Shown one piece after another: positions 8,343 through 17,260 of a stretch of 64,000 bases of DNA. The notes under the pieces are model-generated. The model did no database searches, was not told where the DNA came from, and was given only the letters and a program-made list of their open reading frames with translations. Source of the stretch: Rhizobium sp. BG4 (lineage in GTDB: Bacteria > Pseudomonadota > Alphaproteobacteria > Rhizobiales > Rhizobiaceae); NCBI RefSeq assembly GCF_016864575.1, contig NZ_CP044127.1:434001-498000 (forward strand), read 5' to 3'. Numbering within the stretch: the first letter of the stretch is position 1; each line of letters starts with the position of its first letter. The translations under genes and the position numbers were made by a program.

Positions 8343-8750
8343 ATGTCGCTTTTCGCCGCCCCCGATCCTGCACAGCAGCTATTGGATTCCCTGAATGCGT
8401 TTTTTGAGTGGTGTCCCATTGAGGGCGACAGTGCCGCCAGCGCTTTACGTCGCAGCATTGATACAGCGAAATGGAGCACGGAGCACAATCCTATGATTGC
8501 TAGGCGCTATTGCCTCGAACTCGGCTGGACGCCGGACGATCTCGCTGCAATGATGGTCATGCAATGTAGTCTTGCCTCAATGACTAGCGGAGAGTTCACA
8601 TTGTCGCCGGGCAAATTGAACCCTGAAGGAGAAGGATTTCGGAGTATCTTCGAGCTGTGCCTGCAAACGTTGGTCCTCACTGGTCGTATAAGCCTTGAAA
8701 TCGCCGACATCGAGCGACGAGAACTCGCAGCGGAAATCGCCGAGCTCTAA
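8343..8750 (+). CDS. Hypothetical protein
   Basis: A 135 aa soluble protein, MSLFAAPDPAQQLLDSLNAF..., predominantly helical. Blocks EHNPMIARRYCLELGWTPDDLAAMM and GFRSIFELCLQTLVLTGRIS look like folded coding sequence. I do not recognise a family. An in-frame start 81 nt upstream exists; ATG 8343 is chosen because homogeneous protein-like composition begins there. No stress promoter found. Confidence 0.5.
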   Translation: MSLFAAPDPAQQLLDSLNAFFEWCPIEGDSAASALRRSIDTAKWSTEHNPMIARRYCLELGWTPDDLAAMMVMQCSLASMTSGEFTLSPGKLNPEGEGFRSIFELCLQTLVLTGRISLEIADIERRELAAEIAEL

Positions 8751-9234
8751 GCTTTTGGCACCGCTCTTAGCCGCATCCCAGTGCTCTCACGAAAGTTCGA
8801 GAGCCAGTTGATGAGATATCTACTGTTTTTTCTGTCAGCGCCCCCACCGCGCGACTTGGGGGGCGTGTCGATCCAGGAGACACGCGGGCGGCGTTCAATA
8901 AAGATGCCAGAGTTACCCGCGCGCGTTTCCAAGGCAAAAATGCGACCCGGCCGAAGACTGGTCTGAGGCCCTCAGCGATTAAGCGTCGCGGCGAGCCGGT
9001 CTTGCCTCAGACTGTGGCGTTAGCGCAGCTCGAGACAATACCGTCCTCATTCCGGCTTAACACTATTTCACCGGCGATCGGTGCCATCTTCGAACGTTTG
9101 CTTGCGGAACCTCAACTTGAGTTCCGCATTAAGGTGACGTCTGTTTGGCCCTTGCCAGGCCAGTGAGAAGTCGACAATCAAACACGCGCTGTGTGCCATC
9201 ATTAAGGCTCTGTTGTGATGCCAGTGGAGGAAGG
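8751..9234. other. Gene-poor stretch with inverted repeats
   Basis: No supported gene. It holds the palindrome TGCGGAAC...GTTCCGCA (9103-9128), whose GGAAC arm is also followed at 18 nt by TT. That could be a weak stress promoter for the gene at 9235. A GCTCTC/GAGAGC repeat lies near 8792-8813. Confidence 0.4.
9103..9128. repeat. Near-perfect palindrome
   Basis: TGCGGAAC and GTTCCGCA arms around CTCAACTTGA, itself partly self-complementary. Located 107 nt before the small gene at 9235. Confidence 0.5.
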
Positions 9235-9471
9235 ATGCGGCAATATAGTTGGACCTTGATGAAGCCTGGTGCCGTGCCCACTGTTGGTCTTGGAACAATT
9301 AGTGAAGTCGAAAGCGCAATCCATCGATGCCAGCTGAAGGGAATTCCATCTGCCAGTTGGCTTGTTCAGGAACTCCGGAAACGACAAGATCTGGCTGGCG
9401 CGGCGCACTATACTCATTCAATGGGAAAACCAGACGAATGGCGTTTTGCTTGGATCGAAATCCAGATTTAG
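9235..9471 (+). CDS. Small hypothetical protein
   Basis: A 78 aa protein, MRQYSWTLMKPGAVPTVGLG... ending DEWRFAWIEIQI. A strong GGAGGAAGG site directly before ATG 9235 makes this a credible gene. Trp-rich ends and a central helix (TISEVESAIHRCQLKG) are visible; no family is recognised. Monocistronic. Confidence 0.5.
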   Translation: MRQYSWTLMKPGAVPTVGLGTISEVESAIHRCQLKGIPSASWLVQELRKRQDLAGAAHYTHSMGKPDEWRFAWIEIQI

Positions 9472-10029
9472 GCCAAGCCCGTTTTGTTTTGTACGGTCGA
9501 CACAATCGACATTTCCGGGAAATTAATTACCCAGTTGAATGGCGCGGGACGGGGTCGTCCGCTTTCTCCAACTGCCTGGAGACGGCCGCGCGTTTGCCTC
9601 GGGCGGCCGTCACGCGGACACCTGCTTGGTGGGAGTCGGTGGTCACGATAGCACCTTTCCATCGTTGTCTACGTTCTGGTAGGCCTATCAACGATCTGGC
9701 AGCTCGGTGCGATTTTCCGTGTGATTTTAGCGGGCCCGACAGCTGCTGAAGCAAATTCCATTCCCCACTAACAAAACCGATGAAGCATGAGAGCATGAGT
9801 GACATTCAACCCGCGAAATTCTATAGTGTGCAGGGCGGTTAGCTTATGCTTATCGCTCTCGCCTTTTCGTAACGCCAAGAGGATTAATTAGAGGCGGTGC
9901 GCAACACTTTCCGGCGACACTGATACGTGCCAGCAGGTTCGCTGGATACGCAGTAGAATAAACCAGTTCGGGCTGGCCCAGGGGTTCTGAGAAGATAGCG
10001 GGCATGTTCTTTGATCCGGCTTGCAAGGC
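9472..10029. other. Gene-poor stretch
   Basis: No supported gene or recognisable signal. It separates convergent small genes. Confidence 0.4.
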
Positions 10030-10245
10030 CTACACGTCCTCGATCTGCCACTTGTTGGTCGGCCGGGCGGGCGGTACGTCTCGCTCTCCCAACTGCGGTC
10101 TGTCGCGCAGCGCATCGGCTTCCTTCTCGATCACGTAGATGATCGAGAGCTTGTCCGCGCCCTTGGCCACAAGCTCGTCGACAAGGTCGGCAATCCGCGG
10201 CTTGATCTCTGCCAACGCCATCTGAGGGTTCTTTGCTTCTGCCAT
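10030..10245 (-). CDS. Small protein in the LOV kinase operon
   Basis: A 71 aa soluble protein beginning MAEAKNPQMALAEIKPRIAD and ending RPTNKWQIEDV. The helical core DLVDELVAKGADKLSIIYVI is followed by a Pro/Arg-rich tail. It starts nine bases after the receiver gene stop, with AGGAAAG as ribosome site, so it is the third gene of the operon. A GTG one codon upstream is an alternative start. No known family; its position suggests a partner or output of the two-component pair. Confidence 0.65.
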   Translation of the reverse strand: MAEAKNPQMALAEIKPRIADLVDELVAKGADKLSIIYVIEKEADALRDRPQLGERDVPPARPTNKWQIEDV

Positions 10246-10254
10246 CACGCTTTC

Positions 10255-10686
10255 CTAGATCCGCGGGCCTGCCTCAATAAGTTCGACGTCCTCAGCCAGG
10301 ACGAGAGACGCCGGAGGGTTGAGTTCAACGCATCCTTCAATCAGCCCGGAAATGTAGGCGAGCGCGTTCTTCATACCGTTGATCGTGTACGGCTTCTCAA
10401 TCGCGCCGAGTGCTCCAGCGAAATCTCTCGGTATCTTCTTGATGTTGCCGCTGACAAACACATAGGGAATGTTCTTGGCGGCTAAGTCCCGCCCCACCTC
10501 GATGCCTGTGGGACCATCTTGTAGATGGATATCCACGAAGGCGAATTCCGGCCGCTGCGCCGCGATTGCTTCCCGTGCCTGGTCTCGGGTAGCGGCAGTA
10601 CCGATCACTTGATGGCCGGCCATCTCCACCTCGTTCTCAAGCTCCATCGCCAACAGCATTTCGTCCTCAACAATAAGTACTTTCAA
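10255..10686 (-). CDS. Single-domain response regulator (LovR-like position)
   Basis: A 143 aa CheY-like receiver with no output domain. Acidic pocket EDE at 7-9, phospho-acceptor Asp52 (FAFVDIHLQDG), conserved Ser79 (VFVSGN) and Lys98 (AIEKPY) are all present, so it should be phosphorylatable. The start is TTG: it overlaps the kinase TGA (TTGA) and has AGGAG eight bases upstream. In Caulobacter the receiver LovR, encoded beside the LOV kinase LovK, dampens the general stress response. The arrangement here is the same, so a similar phosphate-sink or feedback role is inferred. Confidence 0.88.
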   Translation of the reverse strand: MKVLIVEDEMLLAMELENEVEMAGHQVIGTAATRDQAREAIAAQRPEFAFVDIHLQDGPTGIEVGRDLAAKNIPYVFVSGNIKKIPRDFAGALGAIEKPYTINGMKNALAYISGLIEGCVELNPPASLVLAEDVELIEAGPRI

Positions 10687-11810
10687 TTTTCACTCTCCTG
10701 CGGCGATTCCACGAGCATCGTTACGTCAACAGTGGTTCGATGACCCGCGGTCCGTCTTTCGATCTTTGCCCCAACTTGCCTTGCAGAGGTCTCCAAAAGG
10801 ATACGGCCGATTTCAGCGGTCTCGATATCTACTTCCACTGGAATTGAAGTGTCCTCTACGCGGATCAGAAAATGACCGTTCAGTCGCTTGACGACCACGT
10901 GGATCTGGCCGCCGCCATCACTCAGCCCCCGGCGTACGGCGTCCCCAACAAGTTCGTTAATGATAAGCGCCAGCGGGGTGGCTTTCACCGCTGGGACATA
11001 AACTGGATGAAGCTCATGCGTCAGGCGAATATCCGGCCGCTTGATAGCACCGACCAGATCCGAGACCATTTCGCGGGCAACGTCCGCGATATCGAAGCGG
11101 GAAACGTCGTCCAGCGTAAACAGTTTGCGCTGGACCGTACTGAGAGCTTCAACGCGGTTGAGCACTGACATGAGGATCTGTCGATGGTCTTGGTTCTTCG
11201 TTATGCGAGCCTGCAATTTTACGATTGATGCCATCGTAAGCAGGTTGTTCTTCACCCGATGATCGACCTCATGCACGAGTAAGGTTTTTGCGCCCAGCGC
11301 TGATTGAAGCCGTTCAGTGTTCTTCGCGACCTCCTCTTCGGCTTTGTGGCGTGCCGCAGCGAGGTCGGCCTCGCGGCTCTTGACGTTGGTGAAGTCCAGC
11401 TGAGATGCGAAGAAGTAGACAATTCGGTTGTCGTCATCCCTGACGGGAGACAAGAAAAGAGCGTTCCAGAACTCGCTGCCATCCTTCTTATAGTTCAGGA
11501 TATCGACGGCGATATCAGAGCCGGCTTCCACAGAAGCACGGATCCTAGCGACGGCCTCACGACTGGTGTTGGGCCCCTGCAAGAACCGACAATTCCGGCC
11601 GACGACTTCTTCAGCAGAGTAGCCGGTCAACTTCTCGAACGCCGCATTGCAAAATATAATCGGATTGTCGTCCTGATTGGGATCGGTAACGATCATCGGC
11701 ATCCTGGTCGCCTTGAAGGCCGCGGCGAAGGGGTCTTCACGAACGTGCCTGGCGACAAGGCGGTCGCCGGCGGTTTGTGCAGCATTCCTTCTTTGTTCGT
11801 TATCAGTCAT
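10683..11810 (-). CDS. LOV-domain sensor histidine kinase, HisKA_2 type
   Basis: A 375 aa soluble kinase. The PAS/LOV domain (about 35-145) has the flavin-binding signature GRNCRFLQG, with Cys74 as the photo-reactive residue, plus Asn106, Asn116 and Gln137, so blue-light sensing is expected. A linker coiled coil follows (145-172), then the HisKA_2 phosphorylation box HEVDHRVKNNL with His184. The ATPase domain keeps the N-box Asn285 (INELVGDAV), but the usual DxGxG box reads VEDTSIP, losing both glycines, so ATP binding may be weak. Size and layout match Caulobacter LovK. First gene of a three-gene operon with the receiver and a small protein. Confidence 0.9.
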   Translation of the reverse strand: MTDNEQRRNAAQTAGDRLVARHVREDPFAAAFKATRMPMIVTDPNQDDNPIIFCNAAFEKLTGYSAEEVVGRNCRFLQGPNTSREAVARIRASVEAGSDIAVDILNYKKDGSEFWNALFLSPVRDDDNRIVYFFASQLDFTNVKSREADLAAARHKAEEEVAKNTERLQSALGAKTLLVHEVDHRVKNNLLTMASIVKLQARITKNQDHRQILMSVLNRVEALSTVQRKLFTLDDVSRFDIADVAREMVSDLVGAIKRPDIRLTHELHPVYVPAVKATPLALIINELVGDAVRRGLSDGGGQIHVVVKRLNGHFLIRVEDTSIPVEVDIETAEIGRILLETSARQVGAKIERRTAGHRTTVDVTMLVESPQESEN

Positions 11811-12467
11811 AACATCTCAGATTGTGGTTGAGCAGGGTGCGGTAGACTGCGGCGAAACCGGCATCGTGCGCAACCGAATTTCGAATTCATCGGCCCGCAA
11901 AGGGGGCTTTTTTTGTAAGAACAAGCGGACTGGTCTTCTCACTCAAAGAAAGCCCGGGCACTCAGCATCCGTTCTAAAGAATTGTGCCACGCCGGTTTGT
12001 CAATAATCGCGTCTCCAACTGCGCGGACTTTGCCGGATGCAGGCAACCGGCGATCAAAATCAGCTTTATCTGTGGCACAATTCACCAAAGGTCACGCCGG
12101 CGTTCTCACCAGCAATACAAACGAGAAAGCCCCCTGCAGCAGTAAGGCCAGTCACGAAATGGAATAGAGTGAAAAAAGTTCCATCCCTCCAGCAGTTGGC
12201 GCGGTTACAAAATACGCAGCGCGCTCTTTTTGGGGGTTGGCGATAGAGGAGGCAGCGCTCCGGCCCACGCGCCGCGATTATCGCAGCACGATAATCAGCT
12301 CGCAACGGAGGGTGGTTGATAAGGCGACAGCATAATGCGCGAGTGCATGTTTGTCTGATCACCAGATGGTCAGCCCGTCTCTTCCGCCACGAATTGGAGA
12401 AGGTGAACTTTATCGAGTTCGAATCCTTTGCCGGCCGTTAATGCAGCTGCCTGAGCCTTGCTGTCGT
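11811..12467. other. Intergenic region upstream of the LOV kinase
   Basis: About 650 nt between divergent units. No supported gene; a minus-strand frame near 12066-12362 has a hydrophobic end but no ribosome site. No good GGAAC-N17-GTT faces the kinase gene. Confidence 0.4.
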
Positions 12468-12492
12468 GGAACCATGTTCATATCTCGATGTT
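12468..12492 (+). promoter_or_regulatory. EcfG/RpoE2-type promoter
   Basis: GGAAC, 17 nt, GTT, followed by AGACG, about 105 nt before the GTG at 12599. The spacer and flanks (CATGTTCATATCTCGAT, GTTAGACG) closely resemble those of the promoter at 31436. Confidence 0.8.
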
Positions 12493-12598
12493 AGACGAGC
12501 ATCATAAACATGAGTTGATGCATGCGATCCATCCCCATGAGTTTGGTCGCTTATCAATCATTGAGCCGCAATATCTGCAGCAAAAATTGGAGGATGCC

Positions 12599-12919
12599 GT
12601 GAACTATATTTGGCTTTTTGTCGTCTCCGGCGGGGCGGCCCTCTTGGGGTTCGCTCTGGCGTTCGGAATGATATCGCAGGATCCTAAGAGATCGATTGGA
12701 GCGATTGCCGGCTCTTTTATAGTGGCTATCCTCGCGCTCGGAGCTGGGATCTACGTATCCCAAGCATCTACAGCGCCGATCCAGCCCCGGACAGAAGTCA
12801 TACCGAGGAAAACCTTCCGGCTGGACCGGCGCACACAGAAGAGCTGCCGGGGGAACCGAAATCCCAATGACGACCTTGCTTGCCGGACGACCAGCTTTTC
12901 GCCTGCGGTCCTGCTCTGA
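12599..12919 (+). CDS. Small inner-membrane protein
   Basis: A 106 aa protein with two membrane segments: about 3-24 (YIWLFVVSGGAALLGFALAF) and 35-55 (IGAIAGSFIVAILALGAGIYV), then a basic tail. The GTG at 12599 is chosen because GGAGG lies five bases upstream and similar rhizobial proteins begin with this helix; an in-frame ATG at 12518 would add 27 residues. No named family. The strong stress promoter upstream implies a general stress role. Confidence 0.6.
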   Translation: MNYIWLFVVSGGAALLGFALAFGMISQDPKRSIGAIAGSFIVAILALGAGIYVSQASTAPIQPRTEVIPRKTFRLDRRTQKSCRGNRNPNDDLACRTTSFSPAVLL

Positions 12920-12963
12920 GTTCTTGACTGTCTCTGCCGGGCGACGTTCTTCACCGCAAGCAT

Positions 12964-13161
12964 CTAAGCGCGTTCATCTCGCTCACATGTTCTGACGTGA
13001 CACCAATCCTGGCGATCTCCCTCGTCATCGGCAGGGTAAACACCACTCCCCCCGGTTCGCACCCGGAGTTCGAGATCCTGGGCTGCGGCAATGACGGGGG
13101 TCACCGTCGGGCTGCTCATGGCAGAGAGCCCCATGAGAATAAACTTCGTCATTCTGCGCAT
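12964..13161 (-). CDS. Small secreted protein
   Basis: A 65 aa protein, MRRMTKFILMGLSAMSSPTV..., with a signal peptide ending near AAAQDLELRV, so it is probably periplasmic. GGAGGA precedes the ATG. Similar rhizobial proteins continue with acidic and basic Cys-containing tails; here the tail DWCHVRTCERDERA fits that type. The middle may be slightly altered. Directly behind a stress promoter. Confidence 0.6.
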   Translation of the reverse strand: MRRMTKFILMGLSAMSSPTVTPVIAAAQDLELRVRTGGSGVYPADDEGDRQDWCHVRTCERDERA

Positions 13162-13182
13162 TTCGATTTCCTCCGTTCGCGA

Positions 13183-13207
13183 AACATCGGACAGATCCTA
13201 TTGTTCC
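13183..13207 (-). promoter_or_regulatory. EcfG/RpoE2-type promoter for the small secreted protein
   Basis: Minus strand GGAAC, 17 nt, GTT, 21 nt before the ATG at 13161. Confidence 0.8.
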
Positions 13208-13539
13208 AATGCAGGCAAGCGCGGCTGAGGCAGAGGTCGGAGAAGAACTTGCTGAGGGAGGGGTGTGCGAGTATCCATCTTTCTCTAAAGGACGCGGCGT
13301 GCCGCTCGGATGGTTTGGCAGCGCGCCCGGGCCGCTGAACTGATGCAGACTAACCGCCGCCAAGCTGTCGCGGAAGGGGCGCCATACCCTGATTGATTGC
13401 GTGGCAAACGATCATGGAGCCCCGTGCGGGTAGCGCTCGCACCGTTCCGCGACAGTGGAAACTAGGCGATAAGGAAAAGCGGTGACCATCGTGGTGAACC
13501 GGCTTCGATGCGCAGGCTATCTTCAAAAAGTTTTTCACG
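13208..13539. other. Gene-poor stretch
   Basis: No supported gene or regulatory signal seen between two minus-strand genes. Confidence 0.4.
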
Positions 13540-13893
13540 CTATTGCTCAACCTCTCCAGCGCATCGATGTCTCGAGCTACGGGAGCGTCTTCGCTCCAGG
13601 TCTATTTCCTTCCGGTCAGCCTGGATGATACCGCTGGTGACATCAAAAAGCCTGATGATGCCGGGGTGACAGCAAGAATAAAGGGCAGTCTGTTTTTCGA
13701 ACCGTCGAGACACGAAGCCATCTCGATGCAGTTGCGTGATCGCATAGGTAACATTGCGTCGGGTCGTACGGCATTTCCCTGTTAGTTCGCTGATGCTCAT
13801 TTCGTGCCCGATGAGGTGAGACACAACACGGAAGCGAACCGGGTTCGCCAATGCATCCAGTAGAGAGACTTTCAATCGGATTTCGTCGTCCAT
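13540..13893 (-). CDS. ArsR-like winged-helix transcription regulator
   Basis: A 117 aa DNA-binding protein. The ArsR/SmtB-type helix-turn-helix is clear: LLDALANPVRFRVVSHLIG, then EMSISELTGKCRTTRRNVTY as the recognition region and HRDGFVSRRFEKQTALYSC as the wing. The CxxD metal motif of classic ArsR is absent, so the inducer is unknown. ATG 13893 has AAGGAG 11 bases upstream; ATG 13917 is an in-frame alternative. A longer in-frame extension upstream is not protein-like. No obvious target gene beside it. Confidence 0.75.
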   Translation of the reverse strand: MDDEIRLKVSLLDALANPVRFRVVSHLIGHEMSISELTGKCRTTRRNVTYAITQLHRDGFVSRRFEKQTALYSCCHPGIIRLFDVTSGIIQADRKEIDLERRRSRSSRHRCAGEVEQ

Positions 13894-14371
13894 GATGTCG
13901 GCTGCTCCTTCTTCCATATCTGGAGCACCAGCGTTGAAGCGCCACCTGTCTGTGCGTTGCCGTACCAAATTGATTAGACGGGATTTCAAGCGCCTGCTAA
14001 TAAAAGAAGTACCAGTGCCATCGGATAGGTTGCATGCCAGTATACTGTCCGAGCACGTCTGCGCTGCGGATGGATGGGCACAGTCTGGATCGCAAGCCTT
14101 GGGGAAAGCCTGTGCACGTTGGCAATCGTTTTTGACGAGCGATGGAACGATGCTGCGAAGCGGTAAAGGCCCCGACCTCTCCACGTGGATGCCCCCATGC
14201 TTTTCAAAATTCGATGACTCCCGCGGTCTCGAGCTCTTTGTTCGCGGTCGCGATTTTAGCGAGCTTGGCATGAGGCTAGCTCTCGTGGAAGTGGCACGCG
14301 TCACGAGCCGCGGAGTATCAATCAACGGCTGGCAGGCCAGATTGCTAACCTGGGGGAGCTCTCCTCGTTAG

Positions 14372-14572
14372 TTAATCCAGGTCCTCCGAGTTCAAGCCAG
14401 CTGCAAAATCTCGTCTCGCGTTTGCGACAAGCTCACCGGTGTCGGTAATTCCAGTCTTCGACAGTTGGATGAGCAAGGTTGTGAGACGAAGCACACACTG
14501 TCGATCGCGCTCGACCTTGAACTCTCTGCAGAGGGTCTTCAACGCGGCATTGAGGACCAGAGTGTCGAGCAT
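14372..14572 (-). CDS. Small hypothetical protein
   Basis: A 66 aa soluble helical protein, MLDTLVLNAALKTLCREFKV... ending AAGLNSEDLD. AGGAG lies ten bases before ATG 14572; a TTG two codons upstream is possible. It directly follows the broken SyrB-like gene in the same direction and may share its transcript. No family recognised, though helix composition and length resemble other small rhizobial proteins such as the one at 30412. Confidence 0.6.
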   Translation of the reverse strand: MLDTLVLNAALKTLCREFKVERDRQCVLRLTTLLIQLSKTGITDTGELVANARRDFAAGLNSEDLD

Positions 14573-14592
14573 AAACAAATCACTCCTGATAA

Positions 14593-15278
14593 TCAGGCAA
14601 GGCGGCGGCGAAGAAATGCGTTTTCAGCTCGCAGTTTTTCGACAAGAAGCGTTCGCAGCCTCCTGTTTTCATCTTCGAGCTGCTGCAGCTCGGCCCGCTC
14701 TTCCTCAATGGCGAGGAAGGGGGGCAGGAGAGAAACTTCAGACCGTGCCGCTGACTTCCGGGTTTATATTTAGTCGTTACTGGATCAGACGTGGGCGACT
14801 TCGGCTTTTGCGCACGAGGCCGCTTCTTTTCCGCGCTTTTTGACAGGTTGCTGGTCGCCGCCTCCGCAACTGCGGCAGCGGGGACTGTATGCGCGTCAGT
14901 TGATTTTGGGACACTTTCGTCCTTCGTCTCTGCGATGGCAGGAGAGATGTCGCTTCTCATCCCGAGTTCGGTTCTCGGCTCAGCGCCCTGTTCCACAGCT
15001 TTGACTTGCAGCGGCAAGTCGCTGTGCTGCCGCTCAACGGCCGGTGCCTGCTGCGTCTCGCTTCTCGCCCCAATCTCAGCTGCTGGTCGCCGCATATTGG
15101 AGTGTAGTTCATTCTCCACGTCTTCTGAAATCGACTTTAGGTCCAGGTTTCCCCAGATGGACGTCGGCTTATCAGCACTCCGACGGTTCCCCCCCTTGTA
15201 CTCCACTATCAAATTTTTGTGCGCTCTTTTCATCGGTTTCGCCCTCGCTGTCGAAGAGGCCAATTCTGCCATCCGCAT
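14593..15278 (-). pseudogene. SyrB-like protein 3, frameshifted
   Basis: An N-terminal disordered region rich in Lys, Ser, Ala and Glu is read intact for about 170 codons (ending KKRPRAQKPKSPTSDPVTTKY). The family coiled coil (FLAIEEERAELQQLEDENRR then LRTLLVEKLRAENAFLRRRLA) follows in a different frame and ends at TGA 14593-14595. The shift lies between about 14730 and 14775. As read, the main frame runs on to an unrelated tail ending near 14580. Probably inactive, as the coiled coil is the conserved part of the family. Confidence 0.75.
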
Positions 15279-15413
15279 CAACTATTCAAATCGCTATCTG
15301 ATGTAAATGGAGCTGCGCAAGTTTCGACAGCCTGCCCATCAACGCGACCTGCTCCAGCATCATCTAATGACACTTGTCCAGGACGGAACAATCAAAGCCG
15401 TCTCTGCCGTAGC

Positions 15414-15650
15414 ATGCCGACGCCGGTCACACCGCCTCCCAAATTACTCGAATAGCCACTGCCCTGCAGAAGGTTGGCGCCGAGCTCGAAAAAGGTGAAC
15501 AGCCAAGGTGGGCCGCTACGCCAGGCAGATCGGCGACAGCGTCCAAGCTATCGCCGAAGACATGGAAGACAAGGAACTCGGCGCCTTGCTGGGAGGGCCG
15601 AGGACTTCGGTCGTAAGCAGCCACTGGCAGGAGCGGTGGGCCGGCCACCT
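15414..15650 (+). pseudogene. Remnant of phasin-like 'nutrient deprivation-induced' protein
   Basis: Fragments in three frames line up with the C-terminal half of a common rhizobial stress protein: TASQITRIATALQKVGAELE with KGEQPR, then ARQIGDSVQAIAEDMEDKEL, then AEDFGRKQPLA. The expected membrane anchor after QPLA is not readable, and no start codon or N-terminal half is present. At least two frameshifts. Identification is from memory of the family layout. Confidence 0.5.
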
Positions 15651-15901
15651 AGGGCCTTAAGGAAACGGCGGAGCCGGGGTTCTGGTTTTCAGCGCCACCT
15701 TTCAAGCTTGCGCCTCAATTTGGGGCACTGCCGGTCCCGGAGCGTTAATCCGCAGTAGCGTTGCAGGCCAGCGTCACCAGCACATGAAGGGGGAAACGCC
15801 GACCACGCTCATGCTCATCGGCTCGGGCCAAGGTAGAACGTGTCCCTTACAATAGACGAGCATCGAACCGATCGGATTTTTTCGAGCCGGTCGCCGAGTA
15901 G

Positions 15902-17140
15902 TCAAGTGTCATCGGCACGATACCCTTCGTCAATTAAACCGAATATGCTGACGGGCGTTTCAAGACCGCGCAACCGATGGGATCCCAGTGCTACAACCTC
16001 TGAAGAGCAATTTGCTAGTGATATGAACTCCGCAGAAAGCAACACTGATTGTTTGGTCTTCTTGGTGAATTCCTCCAGCCTCGATGCGATGTTGACCGCA
16101 GGTCCGATCGCAGTGAAATCCAGACGTTTCCGCGACCCTATGTTGCCATACATGACATCGCCGACATGTACCCCAATGCCGTAGCGCAGAGCGTCCTTAC
16201 CGGTTTCCAGAAGTTGACCGTTCAGGGTTTCCATTCGCGATTGCCCCTCTTTGATCGCGTAGAGGAGATCGTCGCAGGCGTCCGGGTTGCTGAGCGGGAA
16301 AATAGCCAGAAGGCCATCTCCCATAAACTTCAATATCTCGCCACCGCGGGTCTCGATTGGGTCACAAATCGCGTCGAAGTAGCCGTTTAGAATTTCGATT
16401 ATATCGTCACGGGGCCACAGATCTGACAAGGCCGTGAAGTCTCGCAGGTCGCAGATCATGATTGCGGCTTTGAAGGTCTTTCCACTGCCTCGTGTCGTAG
16501 CACCGGCTAGAATTTCAGCGCCTGCGTGAGCGCCTACGTATGTTTCGAGAAGCGTGCGGGCCATGGCATTCTTCATCCGGATCTCGCTTGCCAGTGCCAG
16601 CGCAGGCAACAAGTCCTTCAGGTAATCCATGTCGTGCTGGAGGAACCCATGCGGTTTCTTGGTGGCAAAGGTGACGACGTGGCACTTTCCGAGTGTATGT
16701 TTGATCGGCCACGCAACATAGTCGGTATATCCCTCGCGGTGGAGCTCTTCAAAAAGTGGGTATTTGGATATCTCGCCGGTACGCGCAAAGAGATGTTGCC
16801 GTACTTCCGAAGCTCCGTTGTAAATTTCAGTGGCTGGTTTGCGGAGGAAAATCTCAGTGGTGTCGACGTTGTAGTCGAATGTATCGATCTCGGCTTCAAC
16901 TGCACCGGTTTGCCACAGTATCCGGGCACCCTGCCATTGCGGATGCTGAATTCTTAGGTGAAGAGACGATCTGGCGACTGATATACCGTCAGCCACGAGC
17001 CTCTCGCACATGTCCACCAGCAAGTTGTCAAGGAACCGCTGCGCGCTCGTGTCATTCATCAACCAGTCGAGGACCGCTCGACGCTTGTGGGGCCACGATC
17101 CACTGCGCGTGCGTGGAAGGTGTGAAACGGTATTGCTCAT
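15902..17140 (-). CDS. Class III adenylate/guanylate cyclase
   Basis: A 412 aa soluble nucleotidyl cyclase. Residues about 30-210 form an N-terminal sensor of the type seen in many rhizobial cyclases (LDNLLVDMCERLVADGISVA). The catalytic domain (about 222-400) has both metal-binding Asp residues, Asp231 (MICDLRDFTAL) and Asp275 (KFMGDGLLAIF), the substrate-selecting region KRLDFTAIGPAVN, and the transition-state Asn/Arg in NIASRL. Asp in DFTAIG favours ATP, so cAMP is the likely product. AGGAGG six bases before ATG 17140 fixes the start. Monocistronic; ligand unknown. Confidence 0.9.
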   Translation of the reverse strand: MSNTVSHLPRTRSGSWPHKRRAVLDWLMNDTSAQRFLDNLLVDMCERLVADGISVARSSLHLRIQHPQWQGARILWQTGAVEAEIDTFDYNVDTTEIFLRKPATEIYNGASEVRQHLFARTGEISKYPLFEELHREGYTDYVAWPIKHTLGKCHVVTFATKKPHGFLQHDMDYLKDLLPALALASEIRMKNAMARTLLETYVGAHAGAEILAGATTRGSGKTFKAAIMICDLRDFTALSDLWPRDDIIEILNGYFDAICDPIETRGGEILKFMGDGLLAIFPLSNPDACDDLLYAIKEGQSRMETLNGQLLETGKDALRYGIGVHVGDVMYGNIGSRKRLDFTAIGPAVNIASRLEEFTKKTKQSVLLSAEFISLANCSSEVVALGSHRLRGLETPVSIFGLIDEGYRADDT

Positions 17141-17260
17141 AGAGGTCCTCCTGCCCGCGCATCCTAAGGGTGCCAAGCGCAATGGGGAAGGAGGTTTTGT
17201 CCATCAAGCTGTAGTTCCTCAGATTGTCGGCGCTTATCGCCCGAGGCTCAACCTGGCAAT

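Noticed and set aside
12143..12181. GGAAC-N18-TT on the minus strand facing the LOV kinase
   Set aside because: The -10 reads TTT instead of GTT and lies over 330 nt from the start codon.
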